From Caldisericota bacterium (lineage in GTDB: Bacteria; Caldisericota; Caldisericia; Cryosericales; Cryosericaceae), in NCBI GenBank assembly GCA_026390285.1, contig JAPLGH010000174.1, positions 1-19,697 of the forward strand: a stretch of 19,697 bases of DNA. The letters run 5' to 3'. Made by a program: the position numbers and the translations under genes. The notes under the pieces were generated by a model. It was given only the letters and a program-made list of their open reading frames with translations. It had not been told where the DNA came from and did no database searches. This document shows, piece by piece, positions 1 to 6,791 of the stretch. Positions within the stretch are counted from its first letter, which is position 1, and each line of letters begins with the position of its first letter.

Positions 1-939
1 CAGCCGGTTGGTGAGGTGCTGGATGAGGCCGTAGAGGTTGGTCGTCTCCTGGTCGCCCTCGGCGAAGAGGAAGGGGAGCAGGCGGTCCTGCGCAAACTGG
101 CGCATGGTCCAGACGTACGGGGTGACACCCTCCTGGCGCTGCTCGGTGCTGGGCGAGGGGACCTCGCTGTCGGACTTGGGGGACGTGAAGAAGCGCAGGT
201 CGGTGAAGGGTGTGGTGGGCAGGCCCATCTTCGCGTAGACGGCGCGGTGGTCGTCGGTCAGGCCCTTGTTGGGCTTGTCGAGGAACATCAAGTCCTCGCC
301 CTTGACGTTGAAGACGATGCTGCGCGCGGCGGCCTTGTCGGCAAAGGGCATACCGTCCTGCATCTGCTGGTCGCCCTGCTTTGTGCCCTCGAAGTGGAAG
401 ATGGAATAGAGGAGGAAGAGGGCGAACGACGTCTTGGTGGCGACGCCGCTGACGCCGCTAACGCTGACGTGCGCACCTTTGGCGCCGTTGAGGAACTCGA
501 AGTTGACGTAGAAGGGTTCCTTGTTGCGCATGATGCCAACAGGCACGCGCTGCTTCATGACGTCGAAACTGAGCGCCTTGTCCAGGTCTGCGCCAGTGGC
601 GCGGTAGACGAAGTCGGCTGGGTGCGGCGCGACAAAGACCTCGGGCTCCAGCTTGGTGACCTGCACCTTGCCAACGTAGGCGACGCCTGCGGGCATGATG
701 CCCTGGCGCACGATCGTGGTGTCGCTGTCGAACTGGATGCCCTCGTGGTATTGCTGGACCTCGATGACGGTGCCGTAGAAAGTGACGGCCTCGACACCGG
801 CATATCCCTCGACACCCGATCGCACGAAGACGACGTCATCCATCTCCAGGTAGTTGTGCTGGTCGACGAGGACATAGAACTCCAGCGACGATGCGGGCTT
901 GGTGCCCAGGACGAACCCAATTGGTGCTGCTTCAGCCAT
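1..939 (-). CDS. HerA-like ATPase with HAS-barrel domain (partial, C-terminus off the left edge)
   Basis: The reading frame is open from the ATG at 939 to the window edge (313 codons, no stop), so the C-terminal part is missing. A GGAGGA ribosome site lies just upstream of the ATG. Residues about 7-100 look like the small beta-rich HAS-barrel that precedes HerA/DUF87 ATPase cores. A P-loop-like segment follows at about 158-171 (VSVSGVSGVATKTS, Lys169), then a hydrophobic strand with acidic end NVKGEDLMFLD at 211-221. The P-loop lacks the usual glycine before the lysine, so it is degenerate relative to GxxxxGK[ST]. HerA-type ATPases are hexameric DNA translocases often paired with NurA nuclease, but no nuclease gene is visible here. 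The family assignment rests on motif recognition only. The exact role (DNA translocase, repair or mobile-element defence) is unknown. Confidence 0.72.
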   Translation of the reverse strand, partial: MAEAAPIGFVLGTKPASSLEFYVLVDQHNYLEMDDVVFVRSGVEGYAGVEAVTFYGTVIEVQQYHEGIQFDSDTTIVRQGIMPAGVAYVGKVQVTKLEPEVFVAPHPADFVYRATGADLDKALSFDVMKQRVPVGIMRNKEPFYVNFEFLNGAKGAHVSVSGVSGVATKTSFALFLLYSIFHFEGTKQGDQQMQDGMPFADKAAARSIVFNVKGEDLMFLDKPNKGLTDDHRAVYAKMGLPTTPFTDLRFFTSPKSDSEVPSPSTEQRQEGVTPYVWTMRQFAQDRLLPFLFAEGDQETTNLYGLIQHLTNRL

Positions 940-972
940 GCCAGTTCCTCCAGTTCGTTTGTCAACGTGTTC

Positions 973-991
973 AGTATAGTCCGAAACGGAC
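973..991 (-). promoter_or_regulatory. Candidate promoter -10 box with adjoining palindrome upstream of the HerA-like gene
   Basis: Read on the minus strand, TATACT (978-973) lies about 34 bases before the start codon. It is immediately preceded by the 13-base palindrome GTCCGTTTCGGAC (991-979), which would sit in the promoter spacer. No good -35 box is found 16-18 bases upstream. The palindrome could be an operator or a chance hairpin. Confidence 0.35.
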
Positions 992-1082
992 GAGCCGGTA
1001 GGATGTACAAACGAGGTCGGCGCGACACCCCGCGTGCCGGGGGCCTGTCCACCGTGGACGGACGCGAGGTACTCCAGTCAGT

Positions 1083-1976
1083 TTACATCAGCTCGAGGAA
1101 CCGAGTGAGTGTGACATGGCCGGTCAGGACACCGCAGAACTCGAGGAGAGCGTAGACACCCAGCACCGTTACGGCCCTGGAGGATGGTACTGCCTCGGCA
1201 ATCAGGGTCCACGTGGCACAACCCGCTGCAACCAGCACGGCAAACATGACGGGCGCCAGTCGCCGCCAGGCAACTAACCGTCCCGGCCACCCCAGGATGG
1301 TCGTGCCATACCTGGCATCCATACTCTGTGCATAGCCCAGAAGTGACCGCGCGCCCGTCGCGACCAGGGCAAACAAGGCAAGCATGCCGACAAGTGCCGT
1401 CAGGACTCCCCCGATTATGCCGCTCTCCCACGCGCTGGGATACGCAGCCAGCATGCCTGCCACGACAACCCACACGAGGAGCGTTGTGCGCCAGGGCAAG
1501 AGATGGATGCCTGGCGCCGCAGCCCTGCCCGCCCGCGCGGCGAGCGCACACAGCATGGCGGAAGCTGCGACCATCACCAGGTTGTCGGCTAATATGGACC
1601 AGCCCAGGATCGTATGACCCCATGATGGCACCGTTCGCAGCATGGCGACGACATCGGAGACCATCGTCGCGAGCACGGTGAGATTTACGACGGCAAGACT
1701 GCGGACAAAGAGCAGCGCTTCCCCCGCGTCTGCAGACCGGTGCATGCGCATAGCGCGCATGAACGCGACGACGCAGACAAGTGCCGCAAGCTGGATGCCG
1801 AAGGATCCGACAGCATCGTAGGGGTCCACCGTATAGGCGCACAGCAGAGGCAAGACAGTGCCTTGTTTGCAGAGGAAGAAGAAGCAGCCATAGATGACTG
1901 TAAGGCATACCGTCACGACGCCTGACCCGGCTGGGAGCCCCTGAGTCCAGGTGCCTGGTGAGCTGCTATCGTTCAC
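1083..1976 (-). CDS. Polytopic membrane protein of unknown function
   Basis: The frame encodes 297 residues starting from a GTG at 1976 and ending at a TAA. I do not recognise the family. Hydrophobic segments at roughly 18-36, 57-75, 90-112, 122-148, 164-180, 185-208, 240-260 and 268-290 suggest about eight transmembrane helices with short loops. There is no obvious soluble domain, metal motif or transporter signature. The start is uncertain: a GGGAGG lies about 20 bases upstream, too far for a normal ribosome site, and an in-frame GTG about 20 codons later is an alternative. The gene sits 65 bases after the four-helix membrane protein and before the HerA-like gene, all on one strand, so co-transcription with the former is possible. 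Confidence 0.68.
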   Translation of the reverse strand: MNDSSSPGTWTQGLPAGSGVVTVCLTVIYGCFFFLCKQGTVLPLLCAYTVDPYDAVGSFGIQLAALVCVVAFMRAMRMHRSADAGEALLFVRSLAVVNLTVLATMVSDVVAMLRTVPSWGHTILGWSILADNLVMVAASAMLCALAARAGRAAAPGIHLLPWRTTLLVWVVVAGMLAAYPSAWESGIIGGVLTALVGMLALFALVATGARSLLGYAQSMDARYGTTILGWPGRLVAWRRLAPVMFAVLVAAGCATWTLIAEAVPSSRAVTVLGVYALLEFCGVLTGHVTLTRFLELM

Positions 1977-2041
1977 AGGTGGACGAGTCGTCTGCCGCCT
2001 CCCTGAAACACGCCCTAAATGACGAACCTGTTTGTGCTGGG

Positions 2042-2437
2042 CTATCGTATCATTGGTAGAACGCTGATGATGCCAAGAACTACTGCAAGAGCGGCCAGTC
2101 CAAAGAAGATCATCGCGTCCAAACGGTGTGATTTCCTCAGTGCAGCCTTCTTTGCCGGAACGGCTTTCACGTACAACAGTCCTCCGATGGGGGTCAGGAT
2201 CATGAACACAATCGCCAGCAGGGCAACCCAGAAGTGCGGCAGCGTCGGTATGAAGGCTCTTGTTGCAAGGAGTCCAGCAGCACCGAGCAGAACGAGGGTG
2301 ACGCCGATTCCACCCACCACTTTATGGGAGTTCAGTTTCTTGCCACCCTTGTCCGTCTTGCCGATATATGCCGCGCCAAGCAGGACAACAACGCCCAGAA
2401 CCATCAGCACGATGTGCGCAAGAATGTTTTGTGTCAT
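2042..2437 (-). CDS. Small four-helix membrane protein with conserved-looking histidines (possible b-type cytochrome-like)
   Basis: The start chosen is the ATG at 2437 because a GGGAGG ribosome site lies 7 bases upstream. An upstream in-frame ATG would add 25 unlikely residues. The product is 131 residues with four hydrophobic segments at about 6-24, 42-60, 66-90 and 107-130. Each helix has a histidine inside or at its edge (His8, His38, His68, His104), and the SHK and SHR contexts recall heme-ligating positions in cytochrome b561-like or DUF420-like membrane proteins. That link is only a resemblance. The loop after helix 1 and the loop after helix 3 are rich in lysine, which suggests they face the cytoplasm. 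It lies downstream of the histidine kinase and upstream of another membrane protein on the same strand. Confidence 0.7.
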   Translation of the reverse strand: MTQNILAHIVLMVLGVVVLLGAAYIGKTDKGGKKLNSHKVVGGIGVTLVLLGAAGLLATRAFIPTLPHFWVALLAIVFMILTPIGGLLYVKAVPAKKAALRKSHRLDAMIFFGLAALAVVLGIISVLPMIR

Positions 2438-2531
2438 GAGAACCTCCCGGGTCACAATGGACCGTCTCAGTTTAGTGTATTCCGAGATGCTTAAAGAAGG
2501 AGTGTACGGCATTGTCCCGGCTGTTGCAAAC

Positions 2532-2559
2532 CAGGAATACCTTGGCTAGTGGATTCCTG
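2532..2559 (-). terminator. Possible terminator after the histidine kinase
   Basis: A 7-base perfect stem (CAGGAAT / ATTCCTG) with a 14-base loop lies just past the kinase stop codon. Only a short T-rich stretch follows on the minus strand, so termination strength is doubtful. Confidence 0.4.
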
Positions 2560-2563
2560 ACTG

Positions 2564-5155
2564 CTAGGAACTGAGCGGCGGCTTGGACGATTCGCGAAGG
2601 ACGCGCTCCAGTTCCTGCATCGTGTAGGGTTTGGCGAGCGTTGCGATGAAGCCGCACTGCGTGTACTCGGCCATCGAAGCGTCGTCGGAGTAGCCGCTGG
2701 AGACGATGACGCGGGCGTCGGGATAGAGTTCGTGCAGTTTCTGGACCGCTTCTCGACCTCCCATGCCGCCCGGGACCGTCAGGTCCATGATAACCAGGTC
2801 GAAGGGGCGCTGTTCGGTCACTGCTTGCGCATAGACTGTGAGGGCAGCTTCCCCGTCTGGTACGGTAGTCGTCTCATAGCCAAGACGCTGGGCCATGGCG
2901 CATGTTACGTCGGCGACGGTCTGCTCGTCATCCATGACCAGGAGGCGGCCGGTGGTGGAGACGGGCTCCCCCTCCGGCTTCGCGAGCTGGGTTTGGGTCA
3001 CGGGCCCATTGGCGACAGGCATGCACAGCCAGACCGTCGTTCCCTTGTCTGCAACCGACTCGATGAGCAGGTCTCCCCCGTGTCGTCTGGCGATGGACCG
3101 TGCCGTTGAGAGGCCGACCCCGTGTCCTGATGGCTTTGTCGTGAAGAAGGGATCGAACAGGAGCTTCATATCTTCCGGGGCGATGCCGGAACCGCTATCT
3201 GCTATGCGGATGACGACGTAGTCTCCGGGTGCGGCGATGCCGAAGGGATGCTCCTCCGACACGGTCTGACAGCGAAGAGCAATGTCCAGTGTTCCCCCCG
3301 GCGGCATCGCGTCCCGCGCGTTCAGGATGATATTCTGCACGACCTGAAACAACTGGTTGCGGTCAGCTTCCACGGCAGGTACGATTCCATCGACACTCAC
3401 TTGTAGTGCGATACCCGAGCCGCTGAGGACGAATCTCGCCACTTCCCGGACGATGGACTCGACGTCGACGTTTTCCTTGACCGGGGCGCCACCACGGGAG
3501 AAGGTCAACAACTGGCCGGCGAGGGCCTGAGCGCGGTCCACTGCTACGCGCGCAACCTCCAGGTGGTGCTGCGACTCAGTGGGTTCCTCCAGAGACGAGT
3601 CTGCCAGGGAGATGCTTCCCTTGACCACTGTCAGAACGTTGTTGAAGTCGTGGGCGATACCAGCAGCCAGCGTTCCCAGTGATGCCAGGGCCTCATTGTG
3701 CAGCAACTCGTGTTCCATGCGAAGCCGATCGGTGATGTCCCGGGCGATGTAGAAGGTGCCTGTCGGCTGTCCGTTATCCCAGAGGCGCTGGCCGCTCAGA
3801 TCCAGGGTTCGGCGGTTCCCATCACGTGTTAGAACGTCGATGGTCCTTGCCGCACTGTCCCCGCTTCCGATTTCATCGTTGGCCCTGAGCATGAACTCGC
3901 GGCTGTCCGGGCTGACGATGTCAAGCATACTGCGACCAAGCAGGTCTTTCTCTTCGTACCCAAGAACCGAGCATGCGGACTGGTTGACCAGGGTCACCTT
4001 GCCACTTGTGTCCAGTGCGAAGATGAGGTCGTGTGCGTGGTCGAAGTAGTCATGCAGTCGTTTTCGATCCCGCTCCAGTTCCTCTGCCATCGCGTCCTTG
4101 TCGCGTTGAGTCTGTTGCAGCGACTCCAGGGTTGTGTTGACATCTGTGGCCAGCTGCGAGAGTTCGTCCGAGCCGGGCAGGCGCACGCGCAGTGCAAGGT
4201 CGCTGGTGTGTCCGACCTCTGCCACCTGACGACCCAGCGAAGCGATTCTCCTCATGAACGTATGGTTCACGACGAGCAGGCCGAGGCCTAACAGCAGGAC
4301 AACTATCATGCTGGTGGCCAAAACGACGATGCGCTTCAACTGAGTGATTTCGGCAGACTGGGTACGCTTTGCGGTGGTCGCGAGGAGGAAGGCGGGATTT
4401 CCGGCAAGGTCGGTGTGCTGCTCGAACCCGCGAACCTCATCAGTTCCGGTAGGCAGACCGACGGTGGATTGTCCCTGCGCGAGCAGCGCGAGTGCCCGCG
4501 ACTCGACCGTGTCTGGCTGAACTTGACTGACAGGCTGGAAGGTGACGGGGCCGCCCACGGTCTCAGCCATGCTGGCGAAGAACGCATCGTCGAGATACCG
4601 CACGAAGACCAGCACTCCCGGTGCCGGACCGGTGCTCGCGCTTGTCAGAATAGGGCGCGCAGCCACCATCGCGACACGTTCCCCCACCTGAATGTACCCT
4701 GTGAGGCCGGGGTCGACCATGGCCTGTGTCCAAAGCGCTGTTCCTGGCCTAAGCTGCTTGACGAGGTCTGTCACAGTGTCATCCAGGGTCTGGTTTGCGA
4801 GGGTTTGGAAGTTGGCAGAGACGACCTTGCCGCTTGTGTCCAGAAACACCATGATATCAACATCTATCGTGGCAAGACTGGTGGGGGCAAGATTCGAGTC
4901 TGCATATGCGGGGTTGTGGTCGACGACGTACTGGTACGTATCGTCCCAGTACGCCCTGTCGGAGCAGGTACTTCCCAACGCGCCTAGAACGTAGTCCATG
5001 TACGAATGTGATCGCAGGACCTGACGCTGGGCACTCTCATTGTCGACGCGAGCATACGTCCTGTCGATGGTCACACCAGCCAACGCATAAAACGCCGCGA
5101 CGAAGACGGTCAGGGCAAGGAGAGCAACTATGAGCAGTCTGGCGCGCAGGTTCAC
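2564..5155 (-). CDS. Membrane-bound hybrid sensor histidine kinase (CHASE4-HAMP-PAS-HisKA-HATPase-REC)
   Basis: The 863-residue product reads as a complete hybrid kinase. A first membrane helix spans 6-26. An extracytoplasmic CHASE4-like sensor follows at about 30-260, containing the SDRAYWDD segment typical of that domain. The second helix is at 274-297, HAMP at about 297-347, and PAS at about 361-475. HisKA has the phospho-acceptor His502 in AAGIAHDFNN. The ATPase domain has the N-box (Asn608, Asn612), DSGSGIA at 653-659, FDPFFTT at 667-673 and GHGVGLS at 677-683. A C-terminal receiver has MDDE at 741-744, acceptor Asp791 and Lys842. All catalytic residues are present. Phosphate could pass internally from His502 to Asp791. 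No separate response regulator is adjacent, so the output partner is unknown. It starts at GTG and is divergent from the MFS transporter, which may be a target. Confidence 0.93.
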   Translation of the reverse strand: MNLRARLLIVALLALTVFVAAFYALAGVTIDRTYARVDNESAQRQVLRSHSYMDYVLGALGSTCSDRAYWDDTYQYVVDHNPAYADSNLAPTSLATIDVDIMVFLDTSGKVVSANFQTLANQTLDDTVTDLVKQLRPGTALWTQAMVDPGLTGYIQVGERVAMVAARPILTSASTGPAPGVLVFVRYLDDAFFASMAETVGGPVTFQPVSQVQPDTVESRALALLAQGQSTVGLPTGTDEVRGFEQHTDLAGNPAFLLATTAKRTQSAEITQLKRIVVLATSMIVVLLLGLGLLVVNHTFMRRIASLGRQVAEVGHTSDLALRVRLPGSDELSQLATDVNTTLESLQQTQRDKDAMAEELERDRKRLHDYFDHAHDLIFALDTSGKVTLVNQSACSVLGYEEKDLLGRSMLDIVSPDSREFMLRANDEIGSGDSAARTIDVLTRDGNRRTLDLSGQRLWDNGQPTGTFYIARDITDRLRMEHELLHNEALASLGTLAAGIAHDFNNVLTVVKGSISLADSSLEEPTESQHHLEVARVAVDRAQALAGQLLTFSRGGAPVKENVDVESIVREVARFVLSGSGIALQVSVDGIVPAVEADRNQLFQVVQNIILNARDAMPPGGTLDIALRCQTVSEEHPFGIAAPGDYVVIRIADSGSGIAPEDMKLLFDPFFTTKPSGHGVGLSTARSIARRHGGDLLIESVADKGTTVWLCMPVANGPVTQTQLAKPEGEPVSTTGRLLVMDDEQTVADVTCAMAQRLGYETTTVPDGEAALTVYAQAVTEQRPFDLVIMDLTVPGGMGGREAVQKLHELYPDARVIVSSGYSDDASMAEYTQCGFIATLAKPYTMQELERVLRESSKPPLSS

Positions 5156-5161
5156 AAGGTC

Positions 5162-5167
5162 AGTATA
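5162..5167 (-). promoter_or_regulatory. Candidate -10 box directly before the kinase start (possible leaderless transcript)
   Basis: TATACT on the minus strand ends 6 bases before the GTG start codon, which would put the transcription start at or next to the start codon. No Shine-Dalgarno sequence is visible between them. The region 17 bases upstream (TTTGTA) is only a weak -35 match. Confidence 0.4.
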
Positions 5168-5317
5168 GGAGGGACGGCGCAGCGTACAAACGCTCCGGTT
5201 TCATCATCTGTTTCCACCATAGCAGACTACTCCGAATGCAGGTTCTTGACCGAAACCTAGCCGCCTTGAGGCTACCGTCACTGTGCAAATAGGGCGATGT
5301 CAGGGCTGCTGCCGCGT

Positions 5318-5346
5318 TTGACAACGTCGAGGCGACCCCATATGCT
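5318..5346 (+). promoter_or_regulatory. Sigma-70 promoter of the MFS transporter gene
   Basis: A perfect TTGACA (5318-5323) is separated by exactly 17 bases from TATGCT (5341-5346). This predicts transcription starting near 5353 and a leader of about 50 bases. The leader includes an AGAGGAG ribosome site at 5387-5393, about 12 bases before the ATG. Confidence 0.75.
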
Positions 5347-5405
5347 GGTAGCTGGGCAGCAGAGAACACGCCTGAGATGCAATCAGAGAGGAGTCCAGTG
5401 GCACG

Positions 5406-6737
5406 ATGTTGAACCTGAAACGGGGGCGTCCCGCCGGTTTCCGCGCGTTCCTGCTTGTGTGGTCCGGGCAGGTCCTGTCGATGATCGGCTCAGCCATGAC
5501 AGCGTTTGCACTCAGCATCTGGGCCTACCAGAAGACCGGTCTCGCAACATCTCTCGCGCTGGTTGACTTCTTCTTCATGGGCTCGACTATGGTAGTGGCA
5601 CCACTTGCCGGCGTCTGGGTCGATCGCTGGAACCGCAAGCTCACTATGATGCTGTCGGATCTCCTGTCTGTCACAGCAACGGCCGTGGCACTCGTACTGT
5701 ACTTGACAGGACATCTGCAGATCTGGCACCTGTATGTCGCGGCGACCATGCAAGGTATTGGCTCTGCGTTCCAGTGGCCGGCCTACTCGGCCGCCATCTC
5801 GCAGATGATGCCCAAGCAGCAATACGCCCGGGCCGGTGGGCTCATGTCGCTCGCGGACTCGGGTTCGCTCATCATCGCACCGATCCTGGCGGGGCTTCTC
5901 ATGCCGATCATCCACGCCCCTGGGATCATGGTCATCGATATGATCACGTTCGGCGTCGCTATCGCAGCGCTTGCTGCAGTGGCGATCCCGGCACATACAC
6001 CTGATACGGCGGTTCGGGAACCGCTGTGGCGCGAGATGACCTTTGGGTTCCGCTACATCCGCGAACGAACCCCGCTGCTGCTGCTTGTGTCCACCTTCAC
6101 GGCATCCAACTTCCTCATCTCGCTCTCGAGCTCGCTCACTGTTCCAATGGTGCTGGCGCGCACGGGGCAGCAGGCTTCTGCCCTGGCCATAGTCCAATCT
6201 GCGTCGGGCATCGGTGGGGCACTGGGTGGATTCCTCATGGGGATATGGGGAGGCCCCAGGAACAAGGTGCGGGGTATTCTGGTGGGAGACCAGCTCGGCT
6301 TCATGGCGCTGGGGTTGTGTGTCTTCTTCGGGCGCACCCCGGTCGTGTGGGCAGCCGGGTTCCTGACCTCGGCTTGTCTGGGCTCGATGGTGTATGGGCT
6401 GTCGCAATCCATCTGGCAGGCTAAGGTGCCGTCACAGTATCAGGGGCGCGTCTTCTCGGCGCGGCGCATGATTGCCTTCGCGGTCATTCCTCTGGCCATG
6501 GTCGTGGCCGGACCGCTGGCAGACAAGGTCTTTGAGCCGGCGATGCGTCCAGGCGGAGCACTGGCCCCGGCCTTCGCACGTATCACCGGGACCGGCTCCG
6601 GGGCGGGGATGGCCGTCCTGTACCTGCTGAGCGCCACGGCTGCTTCGGCGGTCACCCTGGCGGGATTCTTCATGCCCCGTCTGCGCAACCTCGAGAAGCT
6701 GTTGCCGGACCACGACGCAGAGGTCCCCGCCCAATAA
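5406..6737 (+). CDS. Major facilitator superfamily efflux transporter (MFS_3 / EntS-like)
   Basis: The 443-residue protein has about 12 hydrophobic segments in two halves. The cytoplasmic motif A sits between helices 2 and 3 (GVWVDRWNRK, residues 69-78). Overall it resembles the MFS_3 group, which includes macrolide and siderophore exporters, so proton-driven export of a small molecule is likely but the substrate is not predictable. The conserved-looking SQYQGRVFSARRM segment near residue 350 is typical of the start of helix 10-11 loops in this group. The ATG is supported by an AGAGGAG about 12 bases upstream, and a GTG a few bases earlier is out of frame. It is divergently transcribed from the hybrid kinase, and the 250-base gap carries its consensus promoter. 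It ends just before a perfect hairpin shared with the convergent surface-protein gene. Confidence 0.9.
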   Translation: MLNLKRGRPAGFRAFLLVWSGQVLSMIGSAMTAFALSIWAYQKTGLATSLALVDFFFMGSTMVVAPLAGVWVDRWNRKLTMMLSDLLSVTATAVALVLYLTGHLQIWHLYVAATMQGIGSAFQWPAYSAAISQMMPKQQYARAGGLMSLADSGSLIIAPILAGLLMPIIHAPGIMVIDMITFGVAIAALAAVAIPAHTPDTAVREPLWREMTFGFRYIRERTPLLLLVSTFTASNFLISLSSSLTVPMVLARTGQQASALAIVQSASGIGGALGGFLMGIWGGPRNKVRGILVGDQLGFMALGLCVFFGRTPVVWAAGFLTSACLGSMVYGLSQSIWQAKVPSQYQGRVFSARRMIAFAVIPLAMVVAGPLADKVFEPAMRPGGALAPAFARITGTGSGAGMAVLYLLSATAASAVTLAGFFMPRLRNLEKLLPDHDAEVPAQ

Positions 6738-6740
6738 GGA

Positions 6741-6769
6741 AGCCGGTCTGCCCGAAGGGCAGACCGGCT
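6741..6769 (-). terminator. Perfect 13-bp hairpin between convergent genes
   Basis: A perfect 13-base stem (AGCCGGTCTGCCC and its complement) closes a 3-base loop. Read on the minus strand the loop is TTC and the hairpin is followed by a T-rich TTCCTTATT, so it best serves the surface-protein gene ending at 6792. It lies 3 bases past the MFS stop codon and may also act in that direction, although no T-run follows on the plus strand. Confidence 0.75.
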
Positions 6770-6791
6770 GGTCAGATCGTGTACTTCTCCG

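Noticed and set aside
1043..1060. GTCCACCGTGGAC palindrome downstream of the membrane protein gene as a terminator, also partly matched near 9865
   Set aside because: The stem has only a one-base centre and no T-run, and the 12-base match elsewhere is short enough to be chance.
16..1155. Plus-strand open frame of 379 codons at the left edge
   Set aside because: It lies antisense to the HerA-like gene and extends across the intergenic region into the next gene. It lacks any ribosome site, and its composition is that expected from a high-GC shadow frame.
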